Position numbers and translations under genes: made by a program
Notes under the pieces: generated by a model
Seen by the model: the letters and a program-made list of their open reading frames with translations, nothing else
Told to the model about the DNA's origin: nothing
Database searches by the model: none
In this document: positions 1 through 9,314 of the stretch, in pieces
Numbering within the stretch: position 1 is the stretch's first letter
Layout: each line of letters opens with the position of its first letter
NCBI RefSeq assembly: GCF_018402495.1
Contig: NZ_JAGYIU010000001.1
Coordinates: 248,001-312,000 of the forward strand
Reading direction: 5' to 3'
Length of the DNA: 64,000 nucleotides
Origin: Pseudoalteromonas sp.
Lineage (GTDB): Bacteria; Pseudomonadota; Gammaproteobacteria; Enterobacterales; Alteromonadaceae

Positions 1-147
1 AAAAAGGATATTGATCAAGTTCTACCAAAGCTGAGTGAAGTATATGGAGTCGACTTATCCGATTCGCGGGTAGTGTGGAGTAACCCTGATGATGAAGATG
101 CACAGATGAAACCCATACCATCGCAGACGATGAATAAAAAAGGGTAA
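1..147 (+). CDS. 3' end of an unidentified gene (partial)
   Basis: An open frame enters from the left edge of the window and ends at a TAA at 145-147, giving 48 C-terminal residues, rich in Asp and ending in a basic tail. I do not recognise the family from this fragment. The stop lies only 4 nt before the start of the AAA+ ATPase gene, so it is almost certainly the upstream member of the same operon. Its identity would be the best clue to what the ATPase/activase pair does. Confidence 0.7.
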   Translation, partial: KKDIDQVLPKLSEVYGVDLSDSRVVWSNPDDEDAQMKPIPSQTMNKKG

Positions 148-151
148 GGAC

Positions 152-1996
152 ATGAACAAACATAAGTTGTCAGAATGGATTGAAGATCTTTCGCGCCAGG
201 CAAAGTTACGCCGCGGAATTGTTATAAGTGGTAATATTAATAATAGTGTTTTTACTCAAGAGGGAACACAGCAACCTTTTAAGCAGGTGTTAAACACAAC
301 GTTTGAAAGGCTGGGTTTTAAGCACGTTATTCATTACTCTAGGGTAGGAGGGGTTTGCGGTATATCGCCAGAAGATTGGAACGAATTACAGCTATCATCA
401 GCTCCACCCTCTGAACTAGTAGAGGGCGATGATTATGACTTTGATGATGAATCAGTGGTTGATCAGCAACAAGTGCAAACAGGTCAAACAGAGCTGACAC
501 CACAGGATTTTTTTACAGTTGCTCAACGTGTAATGTTAAATCCTCATTTTCCGAAAATCGCATTTATTATCGACTGGTCCAATTTACTTTTTGGGCAGGT
601 AAATGCACTTTCGGAGCAAGAGCGGGGATGGTTAACGCAATTACTACATAACCTACGAGACTCAGCAGATGAAATGTCGCGTGCAGAAATCGATAAAGTA
701 CAAAGTTTAATGGTTTTTGTTTGTGAGGGCGCGAACCAACTGCCACCACAGTTGACCGTAGGTAACCCTCAGTTTGCTGAGATCGTTGTTCCGCTACCAA
801 ACCGTGCTGAACGCCAACAAGCGATACTAGGTCTTTCTCCTATCTTTAACCTTGAAGGATCCTTAACAGTAGGATCTCGTTTATTAGAAGATTTTGTTGA
901 TTTGACGGATTCGTTAACACTGCGTGAGATAAACCAACTCGCTCGGCTTTCACGCCATCAACAAGAAGCTTTATCCTTAGAGGCGCTAGTCTCGTTATAT
1001 CGTTACGGTAAAAAGGAATCGCCGTGGGAGCAATTAAACTACGACAAGTTAAAAGATGTTGAGAGTACCTTAAATCAGCGAGTAAAAGGACAAGAAGAAG
1101 CCATAAAATTAGTTAGAAAAGTGCTTGTTAGAGCGTTTACAGGTTTATCAGGTCTACAGCACTCGGCAAAATCTAGAATGCCAAAAGGGGCGCTTTTTTT
1201 TGTTGGCCCAACAGGTGTGGGCAAAACGGAACTAGCAAAATCATTAGCCAGTTTTTTATTTGGTGATGAAGATGCCTGTATGCGTTTTGATATGTCTGAA
1301 TTTAACCATGAACATGCAGATCAGCGTTTGGTAGGTGCTCCGCCTGGATATGTTGGTTATGAAGAAGGTGGCCAGCTAACTAACGCTGTCAAAAAAAGGC
1401 CGTTTTCATTGTTATTATTTGATGAAATTGAAAAAGCCCACCCGCGTATTTTAGATAAATTTTTACAAATTCTAGAAGATGGCCGTCTTACTGATGGCAA
1501 AGGCGAGACCGTTAACTTTTCTGACACCTTCATTGTCTTTACTTCGAATATTGGTGCGAGTGAAATTGAACCCGGTGAGCAAGCGCTCGAGCAGTTCAAA
1601 AGTCACGTTACAAAGCACTTTGTGCAAGAACTTAAGCGCCCAGAGCTGCTGGGCAGAATAGGAGAAGCAAATATAGTGCCTTTCAATTTTATGACGGATT
1701 TAGATGTTCTGGTTGCAATCGCGAAGGCAAAGTTAGAGCCTCTAAAAATACGTTTAAAAGAAAAGTGGGGCATATCGGATCTTATTTTTGATAATGAAAG
1801 CAAAGCCCTCACCACAATTGTCGCGCAAGTTGATAAAACGGCAGGTGGGCGAGGCGTGCTTAACGCGATGGTGTCGGCTCTGTTTGACCCTTTAGCTGAG
1901 TTTCTATTTGAAAATATTTCGGATTTTTCGGGCTTTAATGGCCGGCCAATCAGAGTAGTACAAGCAGGTAAAACCTTTGGTTTTGAGGTGGACTAA
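152..1996 (+). CDS. ClpA/ClpB-type AAA+ ATPase
   Basis: A 614-residue AAA+ protein. The C-terminal half (about 300-600) is a typical Clp/Hsp100 second ATPase module: Walker A GPTGVGKT starting near residue 352, Walker B with FDEIEKAH near 423-430, a sensor-1-like FTSNIGA near 465, and the RPELLGRI segment typical of ClpB. The N-terminal half has no Walker A and looks like a degenerate or unrelated AAA-like domain with an acidic linker near residues 90-105. No N-terminal Clp repeat domain or ClpP-docking loop is evident, so it is not the housekeeping ClpA or ClpB. The stop codon overlaps the start of the radical SAM gene by 1 nt, indicating translational coupling. Likely role: ATP-driven remodelling of a partner protein in an accessory system. 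The substrate is unknown. Confidence 0.85.
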   Translation: MNKHKLSEWIEDLSRQAKLRRGIVISGNINNSVFTQEGTQQPFKQVLNTTFERLGFKHVIHYSRVGGVCGISPEDWNELQLSSAPPSELVEGDDYDFDDESVVDQQQVQTGQTELTPQDFFTVAQRVMLNPHFPKIAFIIDWSNLLFGQVNALSEQERGWLTQLLHNLRDSADEMSRAEIDKVQSLMVFVCEGANQLPPQLTVGNPQFAEIVVPLPNRAERQQAILGLSPIFNLEGSLTVGSRLLEDFVDLTDSLTLREINQLARLSRHQQEALSLEALVSLYRYGKKESPWEQLNYDKLKDVESTLNQRVKGQEEAIKLVRKVLVRAFTGLSGLQHSAKSRMPKGALFFVGPTGVGKTELAKSLASFLFGDEDACMRFDMSEFNHEHADQRLVGAPPGYVGYEEGGQLTNAVKKRPFSLLLFDEIEKAHPRILDKFLQILEDGRLTDGKGETVNFSDTFIVFTSNIGASEIEPGEQALEQFKSHVTKHFVQELKRPELLGRIGEANIVPFNFMTDLDVLVAIAKAKLEPLKIRLKEKWGISDLIFDNESKALTTIVAQVDKTAGGRGVLNAMVSALFDPLAEFLFENISDFSGFNGRPIRVVQAGKTFGFEVD

Positions 1997-2577
1997 TGGC
2001 GTGGTTAAACGTAGCTGCAATCGTAGATGATACTGATGCAGAAGGGCCTGGTACCCGCACCGCTATTTGGGTGCAAGGGTGTTTAAAGCGGTGCCCATCG
2101 TGTTGTAATCCTGATTTTTTAAAGCTTGAACCGGCTAGTGTAATTGCAGTCGAACAATTGAAAAAGCAAATTGAGTCAAACAAAGAGCACTTTGGCATCG
2201 AGGGGATAACTTTGCTAGGCGGTGAGCCTGTGCTCCAAGCGCCAGGGTTATCGGAGCTTGCAGAGTTTGCACAGTGTATAGGCTTATCAGTGATGTTGTT
2301 TACAGGGTATAAACTTGAGGAATTAAAAGAGCAGCAATTTAGTGGTATAGATAAGTTATTACAATACGTGGATATTGTGGTTGATGGAGAGTTTGAGCTT
2401 GATGATATTGAGCAAAACCGAAACTGGGTTGGCTCTGAGAATCAACAGTTTCATTATTTAAGCCAGAGGTATAATAGTGCTATTGAACCTATTAAAGAGG
2501 GGGTAATTATTGAGTGGCGTATAGATCCCGATGGGCTCGTTTCAGCAAATGGGATACCGTTTGTTGTTAAAGTTTGA
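1996..2577 (+). CDS. NrdG/PflA-like radical SAM activase
   Basis: A 193-residue protein with the radical SAM cluster motif CxxxCxxC (C29, C33, C36), preceded by GPGTR as in anaerobic ribonucleotide reductase activase NrdG. A GGEP motif for SAM binding follows near residue 75. Such activases normally generate a glycyl radical on a large partner enzyme. No NrdD or pyruvate formate-lyase-like gene is visible here; the partner could be the truncated upstream gene, the AAA+ protein, or something outside the window. The start overlaps the ATPase stop by 1 nt. The radical SAM call is firm; the specific role is unknown. Confidence 0.85.
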   Translation: MAWLNVAAIVDDTDAEGPGTRTAIWVQGCLKRCPSCCNPDFLKLEPASVIAVEQLKKQIESNKEHFGIEGITLLGGEPVLQAPGLSELAEFAQCIGLSVMLFTGYKLEELKEQQFSGIDKLLQYVDIVVDGEFELDDIEQNRNWVGSENQQFHYLSQRYNSAIEPIKEGVIIEWRIDPDGLVSANGIPFVVKV

Positions 2578-2712
2578 ACTAAGAACGTCAGTTTTTTAAT
2601 GAGTTCGAGCCAGCCTAAGATGCGCAGCACTGGCTAATAATAGGGCCTATATCTATTATTAAGCTAGTATTATTTCACTACGTGTAGGTTCGAATAAACT
2701 GATAGTTATTAT

Positions 2713-3792
2713 CTAATATTCGCAGATAAAAAAGGCAGTATTTGCACTGCCTGAAATGGTAATAGCACTTTTTATGTACCTTGCTCTAAGTTGCAAAGTA
2801 GGTAAAGCTGGGGAGGTTTTCAATGTCATAGTTGCAATAGGGTTAGCGCCTAAATTTATTTCTTGCAGCTTGTCGCAATGATTTAGCTCTAAAGTTTTAC
2901 TGCTGATTTTATTTCTATAAAAAGAAATACGCTCAATCGATTTTGGGAACTTAATATTGGATAGATCAGTGATATGGTTTTTATATGCCAATAAAGATTT
3001 CAAATTATGTAACGAATTAATTGAGTTTGGCAGCCCCGTTAAAGAACATGCTGATATATTGAGGCTCAACAGTGCTTTTGCTGTAGCTAATTCGTTGAAA
3101 TCTAGGTGCGGGTTTCCTCGAAGATCAAGCTTTTCTAGATGGATGAGCGATGAAAAGTCTGGCAAAAATGATAACCCGTTAAAGCGTGCGTTTATTTTTT
3201 TTAAGTACCTTAGCTGAGAAATATTATGCCATAGTTCTAGCATCTGTTTTGTAGGTAAGTTGTTAGTGAGCCCTCTTGGGTATGACTGATTATCAGTTAG
3301 ATCAATTGTCACAATTTGATTATTTTTAACACCCACATAAACAGGGAAGCTAAGCAGCTTACATATGTGCTGATAAACTTTCTTCTCGTTGCTACTCACA
3401 AGGTTAATATTGTTTACCAATGACATATCTTTTTTATCATCAGTCCCATTATTTGGTAAATAAAACGCATGCCATTTTATAGTTTGGTGTAGATCAGGTG
3501 CTATGTCTGCACCGCTCACCCAGCCTACGTTGACTTCTTTCAGATTAGATTGCGTTAGTATTAGTTTTATGGCTTCATAAGAAGCGGGGCTTTCCTCTTT
3601 TGATGGAGGAAGTATCATAAAATCACCAACGATAAGTAAATAGTCAGGCCCATTTTGATTTCGTAAGTGCTCCTCTAGCCCGTCTGGCAAACGTTCATCA
3701 GAGCATATCGAAAACACCAGAAAACCCTGTATGTGTTTCTCAAACTGCAGCGCCACTTTTTCGCATGTGTGCCCACCAAATATGTTATTCAC
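2713..3792 (-). CDS. leucine-rich-repeat protein, last gene of the RiPP-like operon
   Basis: A 359-residue protein. Residues about 190-330 carry degenerate leucine-rich repeats with LxxLxLxxN-type spacing (for example LEKLDLRGN and LQEINLGAN). The N-terminal half has no domain I can name. No signal peptide or membrane segment is visible, so it is probably cytoplasmic. It starts with GTG, overlapping the stop of the nucleotidyltransferase gene by 8 nt, so it is translationally coupled to that operon. LRR proteins usually serve as protein-binding scaffolds; here it might recognise the precursor peptide or act in immunity, but that is inference. Confidence 0.8.
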   Translation of the reverse strand: MNNIFGGHTCEKVALQFEKHIQGFLVFSICSDERLPDGLEEHLRNQNGPDYLLIVGDFMILPPSKEESPASYEAIKLILTQSNLKEVNVGWVSGADIAPDLHQTIKWHAFYLPNNGTDDKKDMSLVNNINLVSSNEKKVYQHICKLLSFPVYVGVKNNQIVTIDLTDNQSYPRGLTNNLPTKQMLELWHNISQLRYLKKINARFNGLSFLPDFSSLIHLEKLDLRGNPHLDFNELATAKALLSLNISACSLTGLPNSINSLHNLKSLLAYKNHITDLSNIKFPKSIERISFYRNKISSKTLELNHCDKLQEINLGANPIATMTLKTSPALPTLQLRARYIKSAITISGSANTAFFICEY

Positions 3793-4492
3793 GTTCTACA
3801 TCCCGTTTAATTTTATTAAGTACAATAAAATAAGACATTAATAATTCATCAGATAAAAAGGGGTCCCTGAAACTTTGAAGGATCATGGCTACATGCTCTA
3901 ATATCGTAGGATACTTTTCATATAGAATGTCGGCGCATTTCTTTGGTGAGCGCGTATACACCCCTTCTTTTAGTTTTAACAGGCCTGCGATACGCAAAAT
4001 TGCCTTAGACAAATGAGGGATGCGTTTATTTTGAATTTCTTTATTAGAGGTTTGAATTACTGAGCTCAACTTTGACTCAGCTTCATGTAGAATAAAACGT
4101 ATAATTTTATGCTGCTGCTCCATATAGAGCGCGGTAGAGGCAGATAAATCTTTTCCATGCAATAACCTACCTGTTTTTGTCACTAATAAAGTATTAAATA
4201 ATAACTCAGGACTTTCTTCACAACAGTGGATGACTTTAATATCAAGGTAGGGAGTTAAAGGAGTAACCTTATTTGCATGGTTTGTTATATCGGTTGCTAT
4301 TGATCTTATTCTATTTATTTCGCCATTCACGAACAATAAAAAATCGATATCAATAGGCTGAGCTAAATTCGGCTCTATGGGCAATAGTGATGAACCTCTA
4401 ACATAGAGAGAAACATTGTTTGAACTAGCGCGCCAAAGCTTATCAATAAATGGGGTTAACGCTGCTTTCGATGAATCAAAAAAACTAATCAT
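3785..4492 (-). CDS. nucleotidyltransferase-fold protein of the RiPP-like operon
   Basis: A 235-residue protein with a pol-beta-type nucleotidyltransferase signature: GS at residues 33-34 followed by DID at 48-50. A third carboxylate is probably near the DIKVIH segment (about residue 84). The C-terminal half is helical and resembles a generic substrate-binding domain. The substrate cannot be read from sequence; nucleotidylation of a peptide, protein or small molecule are all possible. It overlaps the oxygenase gene upstream and the LRR gene downstream by 8 nt each, so it belongs to the same transcription unit. The fold is moderately certain and the role unknown. Confidence 0.7.
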   Translation of the reverse strand: MISFFDSSKAALTPFIDKLWRASSNNVSLYVRGSSLLPIEPNLAQPIDIDFLLFVNGEINRIRSIATDITNHANKVTPLTPYLDIKVIHCCEESPELLFNTLLVTKTGRLLHGKDLSASTALYMEQQHKIIRFILHEAESKLSSVIQTSNKEIQNKRIPHLSKAILRIAGLLKLKEGVYTRSPKKCADILYEKYPTILEHVAMILQSFRDPFLSDELLMSYFIVLNKIKRDVERE

Positions 4493-5324
4493 CGTTTACC
4501 GACGCAAGCAAAAGATCACAAATTATTTTAATATCGCTTTTTCTTAGCTCGCTGAAAGTTAAGCCGACCTCTGTGATAGAGAATGGCTGGTCGGCTCTCA
4601 GTTCTGGGTGTCGGGTAACCGTTCTATCGACTAAGTCTGAGATAGAATGGAAGCATCTCGGCGTATGTACGCCAATAGCTATATGTATAGAGTGTTTCTC
4701 CGTCTTTACAGAATGTGTTCGCCCTGGTGGCAGATACAATATTTCGTTTTCATTGAGTATTAACCTACGTGACGATACCTCTGCGGTATCATTGAGAATT
4801 GTGACTGCCTTATGCGGGTAAAGCTGAGACTGCTCCTTGCCTAGAAACCACTCTTTTTGACCGTACAGTTGAACTGCAAATATATGATGAGGATCGAAAT
4901 GAATAGGGATCCCGTTGCTAGGACCAAATGAGAAATAGCCGTTTAGCGTTATCCTAGATGAAAAAAGCGTTGCTAGTAAGCTATCCCAAAGCGCGAACTC
5001 TGGTAAAAGTGAAGCAAGGTTTTCCACTTTAATTGTATTTGGCTTACAAGCAAGGCGAGCCACTTTTTTAGGATCGATCGTTTCATCTAAACCATGTTCG
5101 CTCGACTTTGTGTATAAGAGTGGACTTAATGCGCCTCCTTCACTTAATACTCTAACTTGTGGGTATTTTAATCGGGGTAACTCTAATATTTTAGCCAATA
5201 AATTAGAGGGGGCGTTTATCGTTAAAGCTGATGGAATATTTGCTATATGCAAATATTCTTTACCCCAGTAACCTTGAAAGAACTCGCGTGTATCTTCTTG
5301 AAAAAGAAATTCTTTAAATTTCAT
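4485..5324 (-). CDS. JmjC/cupin-type 2-oxoglutarate oxygenase
   Basis: A 279-residue protein of the JmjC/Cupin_4 class. The iron-binding facial triad is visible as H142-x-D144 and H204, with the conserved LYGQKEW strand just after the HxD and LPPGRTH before the distal histidine. Enzymes of this class hydroxylate amino-acid side chains using Fe(II), oxygen and 2-oxoglutarate; bacterial relatives act on ribosomal protein residues and some modify RiPPs. It overlaps the radical SAM gene by 11 nt and the nucleotidyltransferase gene by 8 nt. The context suggests it oxidises the precursor peptide encoded at 6460-6630. The family assignment is strong, the substrate inferred. Confidence 0.85.
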   Translation of the reverse strand: MKFKEFLFQEDTREFFQGYWGKEYLHIANIPSALTINAPSNLLAKILELPRLKYPQVRVLSEGGALSPLLYTKSSEHGLDETIDPKKVARLACKPNTIKVENLASLLPEFALWDSLLATLFSSRITLNGYFSFGPSNGIPIHFDPHHIFAVQLYGQKEWFLGKEQSQLYPHKAVTILNDTAEVSSRRLILNENEILYLPPGRTHSVKTEKHSIHIAIGVHTPRCFHSISDLVDRTVTRHPELRADQPFSITEVGLTFSELRKSDIKIICDLLLASVNDD

Positions 5325-6345
5325 GACATATAATACTTTTCAGTGCATGTGAGCACCTAGGATCGCCCAAGTTAGGAAACTTTGCTCTACTTGATGCGCC
5401 AGGGCAGCCACCATGGCATAACTCCCAAGCTGGGCATGTATGGCAGATCGCTTCTAGTCTGGGTTGGATGGTCAGAGTACTCAATCTATTTAAAATTTCA
5501 CCTGCCGTATCCACTTTAAAATCGCCAGTGATGCTCTCCTCCATACAAGCGCATGGGTATACTGTACCATTGGGGTTTATATAAAGTTTAGACCTCCCTG
5601 TGCCACAGTTTTGTGCCGACAAGTTCGCGTACTTAGCCGGTGTAGTGATGCTGGTTGCGTTGCAGATAGCTGATTCAGAAAACATCGATGCTATTCTTAA
5701 GCGCTGAGAACTTAAAGCGGCTGACTTCATTTTAGAAACAAACTCGTTCCATACTTGTGTAGTTACGTCATCTGCATCATCAGCCCTTCCAGAGCCGACG
5801 ACGCGCTTAACGTTCCAGTAAAGAAAGTTCACATTGTATAAGGCTTCATCAAGCTTATGCATAGCGCTTAAGTTGTGTTTTGTAGCAGTAGAAGCAACAG
5901 TTACATTGATACCTAGCTGAGATAGTTTGTTGATATTAATAAGTGTTTTTTTAAAGGTGCCTTCGCCTCTAATACGATTGTGGGTTTCTTCGTCACCATC
6001 TAAAGAAATTTGTATAGAGACATTTTTAAAATCAATGACTCTCTTTAGTTGACTAAGTCTTAAACCATTTGTATTGACGACCACCTTTTTAAAGTTTTTA
6101 GCACTTTTTTCAACAATTTCATAAAATGAAGAGTGTAGAGTAGGCTCACCCCCACTAATTAACATGACAGATTCTTTTTTTATAAGGGCGAGTTCGTCAA
6201 TAATCTCAAATGCTAAATTTCTGTCTATCATCTCGGTAAAATGAGGTGTGGAAGAGCGTATGCAATGGCTGCAAGAGAGGTTACATTTTCGGGTGAGGAG
6301 AAGGTATGTTTGCTCAAGCTGAAACCTTCCATGTTGTGTATTCAA
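5314..6345 (-). CDS. radical SAM/SPASM peptide maturase
   Basis: A 343-residue radical SAM protein with CxxxCxxC at C21, C25 and C28, an ISGGEP motif, and a C-terminal SPASM domain with cysteines in the usual spacing, including CxxC-x5-CxxxC near the end. SPASM proteins encoded next to a small peptide gene typically install carbon-carbon, ether or thioether crosslinks. The start is a TTG: it is preceded by AAGGA with 6-nt spacing, an upstream ATG at 6350 is out of frame and stops at once, and the next in-frame ATG lies after the cluster cysteines. It overlaps the downstream oxygenase gene by 11 nt and sits 114 bp after the peptide gene. Confidence 0.9.
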   Translation of the reverse strand: MNTQHGRFQLEQTYLLLTRKCNLSCSHCIRSSTPHFTEMIDRNLAFEIIDELALIKKESVMLISGGEPTLHSSFYEIVEKSAKNFKKVVVNTNGLRLSQLKRVIDFKNVSIQISLDGDEETHNRIRGEGTFKKTLININKLSQLGINVTVASTATKHNLSAMHKLDEALYNVNFLYWNVKRVVGSGRADDADDVTTQVWNEFVSKMKSAALSSQRLRIASMFSESAICNATSITTPAKYANLSAQNCGTGRSKLYINPNGTVYPCACMEESITGDFKVDTAGEILNRLSTLTIQPRLEAICHTCPAWELCHGGCPGASSRAKFPNLGDPRCSHALKSIICHEI

Positions 6346-6397
6346 TACATGTCCTTATGAATTATAAATTTTGATGTAGCTTTTAACTGCAATGGTG

Positions 6398-6429
6398 GCG
6401 ATAACTATACGTATTTCGCTAATTATCGC
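6398..6429 (-). other. stem-loop between peptide and maturase genes
   Basis: GCGATAA and TTATCGC form a 7-bp inverted repeat in the 114-bp gap between the precursor gene and the maturase gene. No U-run follows, so it is not a classic terminator. It could stabilise or process the abundant precursor mRNA relative to the enzyme mRNAs. Confidence 0.35.
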
Positions 6430-6459
6430 TTTGGAGTAGTTAATAATTACCGTGTTAAA

Positions 6460-6630
6460 TCAATCCCACTCATACCAACTACCGAAACTATCAGCCAAGT
6501 CTGCTTTTACAGGTTCATTTGAAGCTGAAGCTTCTTTATTTATTTCTCTTTCTAAAGCTGAAGCAAAATCTGGTTTAAATTCATAGTTTGAATGTTGAAT
6601 AATAGTTTTTTGCGTAGAGTTATTTTCCAT
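6460..6630 (-). CDS. putative RiPP precursor peptide
   Basis: Encodes a 56-residue hydrophilic peptide from ATG 6630. An in-frame GTG at 6642 is possible, but the GGTGGGTGG stretch it overlaps fits better as the ribosome binding site of the ATG. The first about 45 residues are leader-like, charged and free of Cys. The C-terminus ends DSFGSWYEWD, with four aromatic residues in ten. Known radical SAM/SPASM systems (darobactin, Xye, Fxs and other three-residue cyclophane families) crosslink aromatic residues in short C-terminal motifs; FGS resembles F-x-S and W-Y-E a W-x-x ring motif. It lies first in the operon, right after a good promoter, as precursor genes usually do. I recognise no exact family. 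Confidence 0.75.
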   Translation of the reverse strand: MENNSTQKTIIQHSNYEFKPDFASALEREINKEASASNEPVKADLADSFGSWYEWD

Positions 6631-6664
6631 ATTACCACCCACCTGTATTTTTATTTAGGAATTG

Positions 6665-6693
6665 AGAATACTGTTGAAGGATGAAAATTTCAA
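6665..6693 (-). promoter_or_regulatory. sigma70-type promoter of the RiPP-like operon
   Basis: On the minus strand TTGAAA (6688-6693) is followed by a 17-bp spacer and TATTCT (6665-6670). Transcription would start about 30 bp before the peptide ATG. Both boxes and the spacing fit sigma70 well. Confidence 0.55.
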
Positions 6694-6747
6694 GCCTTGC
6701 TTGCATTTATTACGTGGTCTGGGCAGAAAAACTATTGATTGTCTCCC

Positions 6748-6905
6748 TTAGTTTGAAGTCTTTTTCTGGCTCGAGCTTTGCTGTACTTCATCAATGCGAA
6801 CGTACTCGTCTTCCCATTGCCGGTTTAAAAGCCAGTTATGTGGCATAGGGGTCTTAGTCCGCTCTTGATACTGCAATCGGTTGTCTCGTTGCTCTTTCCA
6901 GCGTG
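6748..6905 (-). pseudogene. 3' remnant of a gene cut by the IS element
   Basis: An open minus-strand frame of 51 codons ends at TAA 6748-6750 and runs into the left end of the IS at 6906. The product is Trp- and Arg-rich (contains PHNWLLNRQWEDEY) and looks like genuine coding sequence. I do not recognise the protein. No continuation is visible beyond the right end of the IS, so the rest was probably lost by an adjacent deletion. Confidence 0.5.
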
Positions 6906-6982
6906 TGTAGTGGTACAGTGATTTTGGCCACCCATTAAGAAAGAAATGTTATGCTAATAAGCATACAAATTTGGGTGAAAAA

Positions 6983-8795
<1,813 letters not shown>

Positions 8796-9314
8796 ACTCG
8801 CTGGCTAAAGGTTAATCTATATCATAGAGTCAAAATAATTTTCTGATCGCATTAGTACCATTGCACTGATGCGATTTTATCCAAAACGAATTAGTTGAAC
8901 GTCCGCTATTTTAGTTCTATTAGTTGTGTAAATGTGTAGCTGAATGACTCTTTATGGCACATTGCAGCTAATGAAACTAGTCAGTATTCTTGTGGGGTTG
9001 GTTTTAAAGAGCTCGTATATGGTAACTTTATGCCATAATAAACTTCAATTTTATGCCAACTTATACTTCACTTGCAGTGCTGTAGGTCAATAAAGTCGAA
9101 TGTGGTTATGTCAGCTTATACTTCAAACAACATTGGGTGTATTAAAATTCCATTTTTCAATATTTCTTATTTCTGTTATTTGTAAACTAATTCTAGATCA
9201 TACCCACTTAGCTAAATTTTTACCTTTATAGACAATAGCTAATGAGTGAGCAATAATTAAAACTCGTGATTATACTTTACGCCGCAGGTGTTTAATAAGC
9301 TATTAAGGGTCAAT
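8796..9314 (+). other. gene-free spacer at the accessory/core boundary
   Basis: No coding frame is convincing here. The stretch is AT-rich and holds the direct repeats described at 9028-9125. It must contain the promoter of the histidine kinase gene, but I see no clear -35/-10 pair. Confidence 0.5.
9028..9125 (+). repeat. three 20-bp imperfect direct repeats
   Basis: Copies lie at 9028-9047, 9051-9070 and 9106-9125, all of the form TTATGYCANNTTANACTTCA. The second and third match at 18 of 20 positions; the first matches the second at 16 of 20. A degenerate fourth may start near 9018. Such arrays suit a DNA-binding protein: either a regulator of the downstream kinase or a transposase at the end of a mobile island. 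Confidence 0.6.

Noticed and set aside
152-1996. Housekeeping ClpB or ClpA
   Set aside because: It is about 614 residues rather than 750-860, has only one intact ATPase module and no ClpP-docking or N-domain signature.
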